Below, one piece after another: positions 26,371 through 37,198 of a DNA stretch of 64,000 nucleotides. Location of the stretch: contig OZ025762.1 of the NCBI GenBank assembly GCA_964019335.1, positions 62,001-126,000 on the forward strand, written 5' to 3'. A program made the position numbers and the translations under genes. Within the stretch, counting starts at the first letter, position 1. The number at the start of each line of letters is the position of its first letter. Below the pieces are notes generated by a model. The model ran no database searches, was not told where the DNA came from, and saw nothing but the letters and a program-made list of their open reading frames with translations. This DNA is from Diplonema japonicum (lineage: Eukaryota; Euglenozoa; Diplonemea; Diplonemida; Diplonemidae).

Positions 26371-28012
26371 TCAAGAAATACTACAACCCCGCTTCTCTTG
26401 TTTCTTTGCAGCCTGCAACACTGTCACGATATTCGTATGCCCTTCTATTTCCGCGAAGCTCATGGGTGTCGTGCCACCTCTTGTCTTCAATCTTGGACTT
26501 TGTTCGTAACTATTGATCAAAAGTTTCACTACTTCGACATGACCAAAAGCTGCCGCAAAATGCAAGGGTGCCATTCCATTGTTGTTCTGTACACTTGGAC
26601 TTTGCTTGTAATCGTCAATCAACAGTTTTATTACATCGATATGACCCTCAGATGCCGCAACGTGCAAAAGTGTCGTTCCGTTGTTGTCCTGTACACTAGG
26701 ACTTTGCTTGTAATCGTCAATCAACAGCTTAATCGCTTCAACATGACCTCCATGTACCACATGGTGCAAGGGTGTCAATCCATTTGGACTTTGCTTGTAA
26801 TCGTCGATCAACAGTTTATCACATCGACACGACCCTCAGATGCCTGAGATACATGCAAAAGTGTCCTTTTGTAGGTGTCCTGTACACTTGGGCTTTGTTT
26901 GTAACCATCGACGAACAGCTTAATCGCTCAACATGACCTCCATAAATCGCATGGTGCAAGGGTGTCAATCCCACGTTGTCCTGAGATGCTGCAAGGTGCA
27001 AGGGTGTCAATCCCCTGTTGTCCTGTACACTTGGATTTTGTTTATAATCATTGATCAACAGCTTCATCGCTTCGACATGACCATTATATACCGCATGGTG
27101 CAAGGGTGTTCTTCCGTCGTGGTCCTGTACATTTGGAGATTGCTTGGAACTGTCAACCAACAGCTTAATCACCTCAACACGACCCTCACGTGCCGCATAG
27201 TGCAAAGGTGTGCGTTCACCGTTGTCTTGTACATTTGGACTTTGCTTGTAATCGTCAACCATCAGCTTAATCACATCGACATGACTACCAGATGCTGCAT
27301 GGTGCAAGAGTGTGCCTCCGTAGTTGTCCTTTACATTTGGAGATTGTTCGTAACCATCGATCAACAGCTTAATCGCTTCGGCCCGACCCTTACCTGCTGC
27401 ATCGTGCAAAGGTGTTCGCCCATCGTTGTTTCGTACATTTGGACTTTGCTTGTAATCGTCAATCAACAGCTTGATCGCTTCAACATCTCCTTCATGTGCT
27501 GCATCGTGCAAGGGTGTCATTCCCGCGTTGTCCTGTACACTTGGACTTTGCTTGTAATCGTCAATCAACAGTTTTATCACATTGACACAACCCTCAGATG
27601 CCTCAGTTACTGCATAGTGCAAAGGTGTTCTTCCGTAGTTGTCCCGCACACTTGGGCTCTGTTCGTACTTATCGATCAACAGCTTGACCACATTTGTTCG
27701 GCCGCCTGCTGCTGCTAAGTGCAAGGGTGTTATCTTGCCAGAGTGGCTTGCAACACCAGGGTTCTGCTTCAGTGAGAGCAGCAACTCAACTGCTTCAAGG
27801 TGTCCACCTGTAGCTGCATAATGCAGAGGTGTGTAACCATCATTGGTGGTGACCCCTGGGTCCTTCTTTTCTACTCTAAGCAACTTCTCCATCATCCCAA
27901 CATCGCCTAACCAAGCAGCTTTGAATAAAGGTGTCATCCAGTTGTATTCTTGAAGTACAGGAGTTGTTGGGCGTGCCTCCATCCCATGACTGAGCACTCC
28001 CTGATGCTCCAT
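26371..28012 (-). pseudogene. Ankyrin-repeat protein gene with two 1-bp frameshifts
   Basis: The reading frame starts at 28012 and runs as about eleven ankyrin repeats with a 36-residue period (pattern VIKLLIDDYKQSPxVQDN, then TPLHxAA). It derails near 26928, where one T is missing relative to the repeat consensus. A second T is missing near 26815, after which repeats resume in a third frame down to a stop at 26371. The two single-base losses exactly explain the frame change. It is therefore a pseudogene or a gene with two sequencing errors. Repeats are very similar at the DNA level, indicating recent homogenisation. Ankyrin arrays bind proteins; the partner is unknown. Confidence 0.8.
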
Positions 28013-28406
28013 GCCCGTGTTGTGTGTTTCTTTTGTGGTCGTGAGAGGGGGGGGGGGGGTGACAAGGTGGGAAGGAATAGAAAAGGATTCGAAAGAAACG
28101 TGCTGCTGCTGGAGAAAAGAAAGGTGGAAGAAGAGCTATGAACCGAAGTATTGACTCCTGCGAACGGGGGAAAGCAGAAACAGCCAACCCTTGAGGCTCT
28201 TCTCTTTTCTTTTTTTAAAGCTTAGGGTTAAACCGAGACAGGTACCTGGAGGTGGCCTCGTGACGGGAAAGTCGTTTCTGCTTCGGTGTGAGATCCCCTT
28301 TTCTGGAGGCCTCGTACAGACTCCTATCTACTTCTGTTGAATGGCTGTCATCCGCCATTTCTTCTCATGCACTCTCTTTAAATAAGGGGTATCTACAGGA
28401 GGAACC
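28013..28406. other. Spacer between ankyrin and iGluR-like genes
   Basis: It contains a G14 tract near 28050 and the presumed promoter/leader of the ankyrin gene. No coding signal. Confidence 0.5.
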
Positions 28407-30011
28407 TCATGTTCCGACATGGGCACCCTCTTTTGGAACAACAGCCCGCTTCTCAAGTTGTGACAGTACATTCATTAGTTGCCTCTGATTTGCAAAGATA
28501 GTTGCAATCTCCTCTTGTGTGACGGACGTGGACACCGGCTGCAACTCGACTGGATCGCTGTCCAGATCATGCTTTGATTGACGCCACAGACCTACACGCA
28601 GCATGAAGGCGTGCGAAAGGTAGAGAAGCATAACGATAATGCAGAAGCTTGCAAACAGGATGAATAAGCCGCTCATGTGCTTGACACTAATAACTAGCTC
28701 CCCCTTATCCCTTTCATGACCCACGCAGGGATCGGGGTAGTGGCGCTCTTGTATCTCTTTGAACTTGTCATTCGTGCGGATGTAAGCTATCGCACCGTTT
28801 AGGAACTTCGCTAGATGTTTGCTCTTCTGCGACAACACGAACGTCAGCTCCGTCGCCGCGTAGGCCACGCTCGATACCACTAAATCATCGCAATTCCTTG
28901 CCACCAACGCTGCAATCGTAAACTGGTCAGACTGCACACCGTCAACTATGCCTGCCCTCAACGCACCCAAGCAGTATTCTATCGCCGACTCCCTGTCTGT
29001 AGTCGGCGGCTGCACCCATCTGTCCGACGGGCATGCAGCCGAGCCCTTGCCGTACAAACAGCATATCTTTGTCTCTTGCGCTTCTTCGAGCGTCATAGGC
29101 CCGTCGCCAGAACGCACCTCCTCCGTGAGGGCAGACGCAAGCTCTGCTGTGTAAGTGCTCCTCACAATGAGCATGAAGAACAACATGGATACACGAACCA
29201 ACCTGCCCAGCCACGTCGTCACTTCGTACCCTTCGCCTCCCACTAGCAACGTTGTGATAGCAAAGTAAACAGCGCCCATAGCCCCCGACGGGGCAAGCCC
29301 CGTGCCGTCAACGTGCCTGCTATCCACCAACCAGAATATGGTCCCAGCAATCACGACGGCAGCACCGATGATGCACCAGAGCAAGGTTGAGAATGGAGAG
29401 AAGATACGCCAGAACCCACTGCTACGGGAGGACCTGCGTATGGCAACGGAGTGGTGGTACTCGACAATGGGGCGGGTGAAGGTGAGGGACAGGGCGTGCA
29501 CGTTGAAGAAGCTTGCGTCAAATGCGGTGATCGATATGTCGATGTCGTCGGAGGCGACAAGCCTCCCACTGATGAGAAAGGCTGGCTGCACCGGGACGAA
29601 GGTATAACTAAAACCCATGAGGAGGGACAACTCACTGACGTAGTCGGGCATCAGGCCGCGCCACCTGCCGTTCCCCACCTCGTCAGGGTGGTAGATCCAC
29701 AAGGACTCCAGGGTAGAGTTGAGCACAGCGATGCGTATCACATCCCCTACGCAGCACTGCCGATAGGTCCACCTGCATGAGGCACAGCAAAATGTCTTCA
29801 CCTGAATGTCATCACAACCTAGCGGCGCATATTGCAGCAGCTGCGAACAGTTCACTGTCTCTCGGCCCTTCAGCCTGTTCACCGTGCCATACCGATAGAG
29901 CGCCTCCGTCAAGACGCTGCTTTCGTTAGCTAAACCAGAGGGGATGACCAACGGGGTATCGACACAGAAGCTGCCTTGAACAAAGGCGCTGGCCAAGAGC
30001 AATAGTGCCAT
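28407..30011 (-). CDS. Ionotropic glutamate receptor-like ligand-gated ion channel
   Basis: 534 aa with N-terminal signal sequence. A Cys-rich segment (about 55-87, with GCDD, FCCASC and QCC) precedes the ligand-binding S1 lobe (about 90-195). Segment M1 (about 208-232), a re-entrant pore region (YFAITTLLVGGEGYEVTT) and M3 with YTAELASALT follow; the last matches the SYTANLAAFLT gating motif of iGluRs. S2 (about 300-435) and M4 (about 440-465) come next, then a cytoplasmic tail. There is no large amino-terminal domain, as in short protist and bacterial receptors. It should be a plasma-membrane cation channel; ligand and selectivity are unknown. A TAG 15 nt before the ATG may be a splice acceptor. 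Confidence 0.85.
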   Translation of the reverse strand: MALLLLASAFVQGSFCVDTPLVIPSGLANESSVLTEALYRYGTVNRLKGRETVNCSQLLQYAPLGCDDIQVKTFCCASCRWTYRQCCVGDVIRIAVLNSTLESLWIYHPDEVGNGRWRGLMPDYVSELSLLMGFSYTFVPVQPAFLISGRLVASDDIDISITAFDASFFNVHALSLTFTRPIVEYHHSVAIRRSSRSSGFWRIFSPFSTLLWCIIGAAVVIAGTIFWLVDSRHVDGTGLAPSGAMGAVYFAITTLLVGGEGYEVTTWLGRLVRVSMLFFMLIVRSTYTAELASALTEEVRSGDGPMTLEEAQETKICCLYGKGSAACPSDRWVQPPTTDRESAIEYCLGALRAGIVDGVQSDQFTIAALVARNCDDLVVSSVAYAATELTFVLSQKSKHLAKFLNGAIAYIRTNDKFKEIQERHYPDPCVGHERDKGELVISVKHMSGLFILFASFCIIVMLLYLSHAFMLRVGLWRQSKHDLDSDPVELQPVSTSVTQEEIATIFANQRQLMNVLSQLEKRAVVPKEGAHVGT

Positions 30012-31120
30012 ATGTGTACTCCTTTCCTATGTGTGATGGGGAAGCAAGGAAGCAAAGGTTAACGGAGCTAGCCCGGTGGGGAAAGGAAATCAGCGGAAAC
30101 AGGAAGGGAGAGAGAAAAAAAAGAGGTGAATATATGGCCTTTCTTAGTATACGATTGACATAGCGTCAAAAAAGAAGAAAAAAAGGAAGGAAAAGAGAAA
30201 GCTGGTGGGGGAAATACAGCCTGCTGGCTTTTCCTTCAAAAGAAGAAAAAGAAGAAAAAAAAAGAATTATCTTAAACATAGAACTACTATATATAGAAAA
30301 TAGAAAAGAAATGTTAGTTTCGTAAGTCGGGAAGAAAGAAAAAGAAAAGATTGAACGCTTTTTTGTGTTCGCCGAACGGCGTCCACAAGGTATGGGTGTT
30401 TACCTACCAGTCTCATCTGTAATCCTCTGAGGAAGCATACTTGTCTTTCTTCACTAAGCCCGTGCATAGAAAAAAAAAGGGATCTCTGTGCAAAAATACT
30501 AACAAAAAAAAGAAAAGAAAAAAAAACAATATACTGTATATAAAAATTATAAAACTAAGTCGGAGCTCTGCCGCCCCAGGGTCTCTTGTAGCGATTTGCC
30601 TTCTTTTCTTTTTCTCTTCAAGAAGAGTCGGCTAATATTTGTTTGTGCAAAGCCGTTTTCACCTACAGTAGGGATAAACGGACAAGCTGCCTCTACTCTT
30701 TTTTTGCAATAACAATTTCAAGTCTGTAGGGAAGAGACGGAGAGACAGGTTCTAGCTAGGCGGAACCCATTTCTGTTGGAAGAGAGCGTCTCAAGAATGA
30801 CTATCCGTTTGTTCAGAATCATCCAAACTTCCTGTAGGCGCTCTCCAAAAAGAATAGTAAAAAAAAACAAAAGAAAACCAAAAAGAAAAACTGTTTCTCC
30901 ATTTTCCTATGTTCTCAAAAAATATTTTTCATTCTCCTTATCTTCTTCCTTCTTTTTTTTTCTTTTTCTTTTTCTTTTTCTTTCTCAGCGCGCCCAGATT
31001 GAAACTGGAAAGAGAAGAAAAAAAAGAAGGGAAAAAAAAAGGGAATGGGTCTGAAAATAAGGGTCTTTTCATTTCATCTTTTTGGTCATATATTCGAACG
31101 CAGAAAGAAGAAGAAAAAGT
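30012..31120. other. Gene-poor AT-rich spacer
   Basis: No gene. It holds A/G-rich and T/C-rich tracts and one copy of the ~110-bp repeat (30620-30718). Confidence 0.6.
30620..30718 (+). repeat. ~110-bp dispersed repeat, copy 2
   Basis: Reverse complement of the gag-leader copy at 2521-2600. It aligns end to end with 61770-61876, starting at GAGTCGGCTAAT and ending at GCAATAACAATT. Confidence 0.7.
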
Positions 31121-31646
31121 GTTTTATATAACTCGAGCCGGGTTTTCAAGGGTGGGAGTGAAAATAAGATTTTACTTTATGTCACTCCCAGCTTTATTTT
31201 CACTCCCAGTTTACCTTGAATTAGGCCCAGGAGTGAAATAATGTTCGAGCGTGAAATAATGTAACATTATTTCACTCCTGGGCCTAATTTCACCTATTCC
31301 ACCTAGGTTTAGGGCAAGTTACAGCAAGATCAACGCCATCATCCAACGAAACTTCGGTAAAAAAAATGCAGAGCTTTCCCAGGGTTGCACTTCTTTTGAA
31401 GAAGGCCATGAGGTGAAAAAAGCTTCGGTGTTTAGTCAGGAACAAATGAAAGAGTATCTGGCAATGAAATTCAGCAACAACATAGTGCGTCAGGCATATG
31501 CAGCTTGCATGTTTGGACAAAAGAGTCGCACAAACTGAAATTTAGCGACGTTGTAACTCCCACACACTGTAACCCAATCCCACTTTTCACTTGTTGTAAC
31601 CCTGTAACCTCCCACCCTTTCAAACCCGGCTCTTGTTAAATAAAAC
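31121..31646. mobile_element. TIR element with a tyrosine-recombinase fragment
   Basis: Terminal inverted repeats of about 38 bp: GAGCCGGGTTTTCAAGGGTG on the left and the complement of the right end (31608-31646) agree with few mismatches, including the outer GTTTTAT flank. A third copy of the terminus lies at 32770-32815. Inside is a near-perfect inverted repeat (about 31213-31290) and a 77-codon coding fragment. It is probably a non-autonomous or decayed element. Confidence 0.65.
31295..31538 (+). pseudogene. Tyrosine-recombinase core fragment
   Basis: An open stretch reads ASVFSQEQMKEYLAMKF then QAYAACMFGQKSRTN before a TGA. This resembles the entry to a tyrosine-recombinase catalytic domain, where the SR would hold the first catalytic Arg. 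One extra base would explain the stop. It is too short to be certain. Confidence 0.4.
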
Positions 31647-31860
31647 AACGTATTAGTGAAAATAAGAGCATTATTCCACTTGTGGTGGCAGGTTTAACTC
31701 GTAGCTTTTTACTTCACTCGCTGCGCTCGTGAAGTAAACGGGATATTAGTTCACTCGCTTCGCTCGTGAACTAAGATCCCTACTCGTTAAACCCCCTGCC
31801 ACCACGCGTGAAATAATGCTATCTTATTTTCACTTAATAAATAGCTATTATTTAATTCTG
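31647..31860. mobile_element. Foldback (hairpin) element 1
   Basis: Outer arms GTGGTGGCAGGTTTAACTCG (31682) and its complement at 31782-31805 enclose two smaller palindromes (TTACTTCAC...GTGAAGTAA, TTAGTTCAC...GTGAACTAA). Flanking AATAAGAGCATTATT pairs with AATAATGCTATCTTATT. The right end is AATAAATAGCTATTATT. It shares its frame, but not its arms, with the element at 32430-32590. Confidence 0.7.
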
Positions 31861-31884
31861 AGCAGCTCTCTCAAAAAATTTAGG

Positions 31885-32040
31885 CCGGAAGATATAAATC
31901 AGGTTTCACTTTATTTCACGCCCAGACCTGGGCGTGAAATAAAGTATCTGATTTTTTCCTCATGTTTTTAAGCCAAACGTTGCTGATTTTGCTGGGCGTG
32001 AAAATCAGGTACTTTATTTCACGCCCACAGTCATTTCTAG
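31885..32040. repeat. Palindrome cluster
   Basis: ACTTTATTTCACGCCCAG and its complement are separated by 2 nt (about 31908-31945). A further CTGGGCGTGAAA ... TTTCACGCCCA pair lies at about 31998-32030. It is probably another end of the same foldback family. Confidence 0.65.
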
Positions 32041-32044
32041 CAAA

Positions 32045-32405
32045 ATGGGAAGAAAACCGAAGGCGACCGGGAAGCGAGCCAAGGGCATCAGCCTCGAGAA
32101 AGAGGCCAAAGCTGTGATGGAAGACACGCTTCCAACGGCAAGCAAAATAGCCTACAAGAAGGAGTAGGAGAGGTTTTACACCTACCACTCGATCAAACCC
32201 ACGCCCCTTCAGCCCTGCCCCCTTCGACACAGCCCACTTCTTCAACAGTGCACAGAATCACGTTTGACACAAACGTCAACATCGATTCGCCGAATTGATC
32301 ATACCAAACCCAGTACCGTGTTCAGTAAAGATCGCGCATTGCGCCGCTACAAGCAGGCAGCAGCGAAGCCACACTTAGCACCTAAATTCTTTTCGAGAGC
32401 AGCTC
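32045..32405 (+). pseudogene. Tyrosine-recombinase N-terminal fragment
   Basis: It starts MGRKPKATGKRAKG and continues to TASKIAYKKE, then an in-frame TAG, then ERFYTYHS. This pattern resembles the SAM-like core-binding domain of tyrosine recombinases, with TAG probably replacing TGG (Trp). It decays further downstream. It lies between two foldback elements. Confidence 0.4.
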
Positions 32406-32429
32406 ATCATTAAATAAACTGCAGTATTG

Positions 32430-32590
32430 AATAAAATCAGAGCATGATTTCACTTGTGGGGTCCCCTTTTTGACTCGTTTTTTTACTTCACGAGCGAAGC
32501 GAGTGAAGTAAAATCACTCGTCAAAAAGGGGACCCCACGCGTGAAATCAGGCTATCTGATTTTCATTTAATAAATAGCTATTATTAAAAA
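32430..32590. mobile_element. Foldback (hairpin) element 2
   Basis: Arms GTGGGGTCCCCTTTTTGA (from 32456) and its complement ending at 32537 surround TTACTTCAC...GTGAAGTAA. Outer AATCAGAGCATGATT pairs with AAATCAGGCTATCTGATT. Termini match element 1, but the arm sequences differ while pairing is kept. Confidence 0.7.
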
Positions 32591-35377
32591 ATGTGAATCG
32601 CTTCCAAGAGACAAAAAAAAAAACCACTTTTATATCACGCGCGCGCTTCTGCACATGAACTACCACAGACCACAGAGGGAAAAGAAGAACCAAGACGTTG
32701 TTTTTTTCTTTTTCTTTTTCTTTTTTTTTTTCTTCCAATGATTCTGCCAAATTCCCTATTTTCTTCTTTATTTTATTTAATTCGAGCCGGTTTTCAAGGG
32801 TGGGAGTGAAAATAATATTTCACTTTATATCACGCTCAACATTATACTCACTCCCAGCTTAAAGAGAAATGAAGCCCAGGATGACAACTGTTGGTGGCTT
32901 GTTGCTTTTTTTTCGAATGATGAAAAGTCTCTGCTGCCAACGATCAAAACAGGTTCTAAACAAAAAAAAAAAGGTAAAGGTACCGGGAAGACAATGCTTC
33001 ACCCCCCTGTGGGAAGGGAAGGAGAAGAGTGCGTCTTCTGGTCTTTCAGGTTTCTTTCAGCTTAGCCTGAGCTAAGAGTAGTAAGTAGAAGGTAAGGGTG
33101 GAGAGGGGAAGGAAAAGGAGAACATTGTCTACAAACCTTTATCCTCATTTTAATCAAAAAAAAAAAAAGAAATTACTATCTCCGCTTAATTCACCCTACG
33201 CATCTAACTGACAAAAAGAAAAACCAGTTCGACACAAGTGTTTAATTTACCTAATAAAAACTACTCATTGCGTTTCAGTTACTATTTCTTTAGTCTCGAC
33301 ATAGTTACTAAACTTGTTATATAAAAAAAAAGATTAACTCGTTCAAAGGCGGCTTGGATCCCTTCTGATTGGAATAGCCACTTTCTCCCCTTTTGTCTCT
33401 TCTTTTCTTTTTCTCTTTTTTCTCTTTCTCCTCGTTTGCTCTTTGCTGCTCTTTTTTTTTTTTTTTTTTTTTTTTTTCTTTCTTCAAAAACTAGTTCTTT
33501 CTTCACTACGAAAATAAAAAAAAAAAAAAAAAAGAGAAAAAAAGAAAAAGAAAAAAAAAAGAAAAGAGGAAAATGTTTTTCGTCGAGATAAGAAAAAACC
33601 GATATGGTGGGGGAAGGAAAGAGCACCGAACAGGGATGCTGCGTACCTTTGATCTCGGTAACGTGAAAAAAAGAAATATAAATTCGATTAAGCTTCTAAA
33701 AGTACACTGCTGACAGGGAACCAACGACAGTAATTAAGATTTTTTCGATGATTGTTGAAATGAAACCCACCGTTCGTTTGGTTATACCTCATTTTGTTAC
33801 GGATACACCAACTATAAAAAAAAAAAAAAAAAAAATAGAACTCCACAAAACAAACAAAAAAAAAAAGACACTTTTGGCCGATCGATCAACAGAAAGCAGG
33901 GAAGAGGCGGGGCGAGGCTGGGGTTACCTGGCACATTTCTTTTTTTGATTTTCTTTTTTAATTTATCCATTCTTGGGCAAAAAAAAAGAGGGGGGGTCGG
34001 GAGGGGTAGAAACCGAGGCTGAGAGTCAAAGTGTATGGTCAAATGGCCTTGAAAAAAAAGCATTTCTTTTTGGAAAAACTGAAAAAAAAAAAAAAAAAAC
34101 CTTTGCATGGGATTCCTTTTGGAGGGGTTTGATGACAAACCCTAGGCAGCTGTGAAACGAATAGGTTTTCGCACATTTTCGCATTTTCAGCTCTGAGCCA
34201 AAATTTTGAACGTATTTTCGCAAATTCTCACAATGCGAAAATATGCAAAAAATATAATACGAAAATCCAATTCGCATCACTACTACGCCTGGGGGGGGGG
34301 GGGGGGGGCATAAATGTATGAGATAATCTCATCCACCTGCATTCAGATCGTACTTTTGCTCTTCATCGATGCATATTGCTCTCCTGCTCCATCTGATCAC
34401 CGCCTTTCCATCGAATGAAAAAGAGAAGAAGAAAAAAAAGGAAGAAGAAAAAGAAAACCAGATACGGAACACAGAGGGGGGGGAGAGGGAGGGGGAAGAA
34501 GAATAACCGTGTTTTTTTTTTTTTTTTTCGCAACCGCCCCCACTGTTATAAACAACTGCGTGAAGGATGATTATTTTCTTTCTTTTTCTTCTTTTCTTTT
34601 TTGTCTTTAAAGACAAATAAAAAGGGCATTACTTTTGCTTCTTCTTCTTTACTCTGCCAAGGCAGGCACCGTTTAAGGGAAACAAAGGAACCCCTCCCCT
34701 CGTAAGAAACATGAGTAAAGGAACTCGTAAGACAAAACCAACCTTTCTTTTACACAAGGTGACGCAAGGCAAGCAGCACTCAGTGTGACCACCACAGTCG
34801 GCCCCAGTGTACCACGGAACATGGGGGGGGGGGGGGGGGGGGGGTTGTAGTCACACGGCACATTGGAGAGTGAACATCTAACCTGTGCGGCGCCACCTCG
34901 TATTGAGAGGTCTGTGCCCGGAAAAGAAAAAGAAAAACCTTACAACAAAAAAAAGAAACTACACACACCGGCAAAAAAAAAAAAAAAAAAAAAAAAAAGT
35001 TCAACTCAAAGTATTTTCTTCTTTCGTTCAGACCCCTCGGGCTTTGGGGGCCTCTAGTTTCAAACTGCAGAAGTCTGAGATAGAGCCCTCCCTCCGTTAA
35101 AAACTACAACTACTGAAGAAGGGCACACCTGCTGATATATCTTTCTTTTGCTTTTTCTTTTTTCTTCTTTATATATCTCGAAACACACCCAAGCAAATCG
35201 CAGCTGAGTAGGTGGTTCATACCAAATCGACCAACCCTACTGACGCACAAAGAAAACTGTCCTGGTAAACTAGGCACTGTATATCAAAGTAAATCTTGTA
35301 TCAGCTTTATCTTATAACGTTTTTACCAAAACGGGGAAAGGGAAAGCAATAAGAACAAATGCATCATGACGAGGGGT
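32591..35377. other. Gene-free repeat-rich region
   Basis: It holds another copy of the 31-kb element terminus (32770-32850), many A/T homopolymers, a cluster of TTTTCGCA/TGCGAAAA motifs (34155-34275), G18 (34291-34308), a LINE fragment (34330-34400), G22 (34823-34844) and A-tracts. No supported coding gene. Confidence 0.6.
34330..34400 (-). mobile_element. Short LINE 3' fragment
   Basis: CTCCTGCTCCATCTGATCAC and neighbouring bases match 62100-62165 of the better preserved LINE 3' fragment in the same orientation. Confidence 0.5.
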
Positions 35378-37198
35378 CTATATATTACCCAAGGTCAGAC
35401 CTTCTTGCGGAGGGGGAGGGTAGTAGCCTCCGTTCTGTGTGAAGGAGGGTATCCCGTGGTTGATGCTAAGATGGTTCTCGGAATTCAACTCATTCAGCTT
35501 CCCAGGGCTCTCTGGCATCGCCGTAAGCTCCACATCCCCACAAGTATCGTCAGGAAGGACAGCTTTGTATGACTGGTAGTTCGGGAAGAGGCACGCAAAG
35601 TGGGTGAGCTCCTCGAACACATGCTGCCGCGTCTCGCTTGCATCGTCGTAGACACCGATGTAGGTGCTGATGATGATGTGCAGAACCACATCCACGAACA
35701 CCACCTTCGACACAAACATCCCTGCCAGCGTCTTCATGATCAGCCTCGCAACAAACAGCGGGCTCATCATGTTCTTCACCACCGCCACCCCCTGTGACTT
35801 CAGAGCTACCAAATGGTCAGCCATGTACACACCCAACAAAAGGAAGCCAAGGCCCAATATCTGCAGAACGATAGCTATGCGAGTGATCCGTGTCATCAGT
35901 GCCTGCGCCGTTTCACGTGTCACCGCCCGAAGAAGCTTGTCAGAGTACACCAAGAACAACCCCATGCTGGCGGTGATGAGGACAGCCGTTGCCATCACAG
36001 GAACCGTCCCCACCACCACGAGAAGAAGGGCCATGATGCACATCACAATGGGAAGTGCCGAGGCCTGCAAGATGATCAACATCCACGAGGTCACACGGAC
36101 ACCAGGGAACATCAGCTTCGACATCTTCAAACCCTTTTGCAAACCCAGCATCAGACCAAGTACGCCAGGGGCAAGTGACTTCAGTGCTTCCACAGCACCC
36201 AGAAGGAAAGGGAGGTAGATGATGTACCTCAAGAGGAGGCCTACGAAGGTCATCACAAGCTGAGATGCAGACTGTGCCCCGGTGGCAACCTCAATGAGCT
36301 GAATGTCCGATGTCACAGTGTTCGCCATGTCGTCGATGTGCTCGCTGCACACAGCGCCTACATCTACAGCCTTCCCGTTCAGTCGCAGCTCAGTTCCGAT
36401 AGAGGTGTAGACATCGCTGATGAGGTTGAGACAGAATTTGCACAAGCCTTGGACGCTTTCCTTGGGGGAGACGATGTCCATCCAGGGGACGAAGAAGTAG
36501 ATGAAAGGGAGGAAGAAGACAAGGAACCAGCCAAAGGTGACGAGGCGGATACTCTGGTGGTAAGAGACCCACCTCCAGGCGGAGGCGGAGTAGAAGGCGA
36601 TGGCAACGATGGTCTGTGCAAGCGGGATGAACTGCAGCAACTGCTTCTTTGACTTCTCCCTCATCTGGTAGGAGTTTGTGGTCATCACGTCCGCCTCAAC
36701 GTCGACGTCGAAGGCGCTATCCTTGTGCAAGTGCACGATGTTGAGGATGAGGACAATGACGTAGAAAAACACACTTATGTTAAGCTGCGACCGTCGCCAA
36801 GCAAGGTAGGCCTGCGAAACCTGAGGGGCTTTATCCCCCAAGAAGCCTGTGGCGGCGGCGCCCTCAGCTGGCTCCACTTCGACCAAGTTGAGGTCTGTCA
36901 TCATGAGCCTCCTGGGTCTGGGAACCTGCATCTTAAGGTTGTCAGCAAAGGGAACAGGGTAGGAGTAGCTGCTGAAGTAACACACATACAACAACAACCC
37001 ACCGGCCATGAGAAGGAAGATGGCCAAAAGGATGTACCCCAGGTACGAGAGTGCATTCCTACCGACGTAGTCCACTGGCTCGGGTGTACTAGGAGCATCA
37101 GTATCGGGAGCAGGGGTGTTGGGTGCCACTGTAGTCTGTGCCTGCAATACCACTGCGTGCATCAATAGGCACATTGCTGTGAACGTTGTCTTCGCCAT
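35378..37198 (-). CDS. Multi-pass membrane protein, family member B
   Basis: 606 aa. Signal peptide MAKTTFTAMCLLMHAVVLQAQ, then a Thr/Pro-rich linker and the nine-segment family core. Its first ~140 residues are identical to member C, after which the loop following segment 2 (HLHKDSAFDVDVEADVM) and the loop after segment 4 (DVYTSIGTELRLNGKAVDVG) differ strongly, while the intervening membrane core is again identical. The tail carries ENHLSINHGIP. It is next to C, head to tail, across about 1.1 kb. A CAG 16 nt before the ATG marks the exact point where upstream identity with C ends. Confidence 0.92.
   Translation of the reverse strand: MAKTTFTAMCLLMHAVVLQAQTTVAPNTPAPDTDAPSTPEPVDYVGRNALSYLGYILLAIFLLMAGGLLLYVCYFSSYSYPVPFADNLKMQVPRPRRLMMTDLNLVEVEPAEGAAATGFLGDKAPQVSQAYLAWRRSQLNISVFFYVIVLILNIVHLHKDSAFDVDVEADVMTTNSYQMREKSKKQLLQFIPLAQTIVAIAFYSASAWRWVSYHQSIRLVTFGWFLVFFLPFIYFFVPWMDIVSPKESVQGLCKFCLNLISDVYTSIGTELRLNGKAVDVGAVCSEHIDDMANTVTSDIQLIEVATGAQSASQLVMTFVGLLLRYIIYLPFLLGAVEALKSLAPGVLGLMLGLQKGLKMSKLMFPGVRVTSWMLIILQASALPIVMCIMALLLVVVGTVPVMATAVLITASMGLFLVYSDKLLRAVTRETAQALMTRITRIAIVLQILGLGFLLLGVYMADHLVALKSQGVAVVKNMMSPLFVARLIMKTLAGMFVSKVVFVDVVLHIIISTYIGVYDDASETRQHVFEELTHFACLFPNYQSYKAVLPDDTCGDVELTAMPESPGKLNELNSENHLSINHGIPSFTQNGGYYPPPPQEGLTLGNI

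Noticed and set aside
35494-35715. Short minus frames MCRRWCSWMWFCTSSSAPT recurring in many family genes
   Set aside because: They are the alternate frame of the conserved FVSKVVFVDVVLHIIIS coding segment, repeated only because the DNA is repeated.
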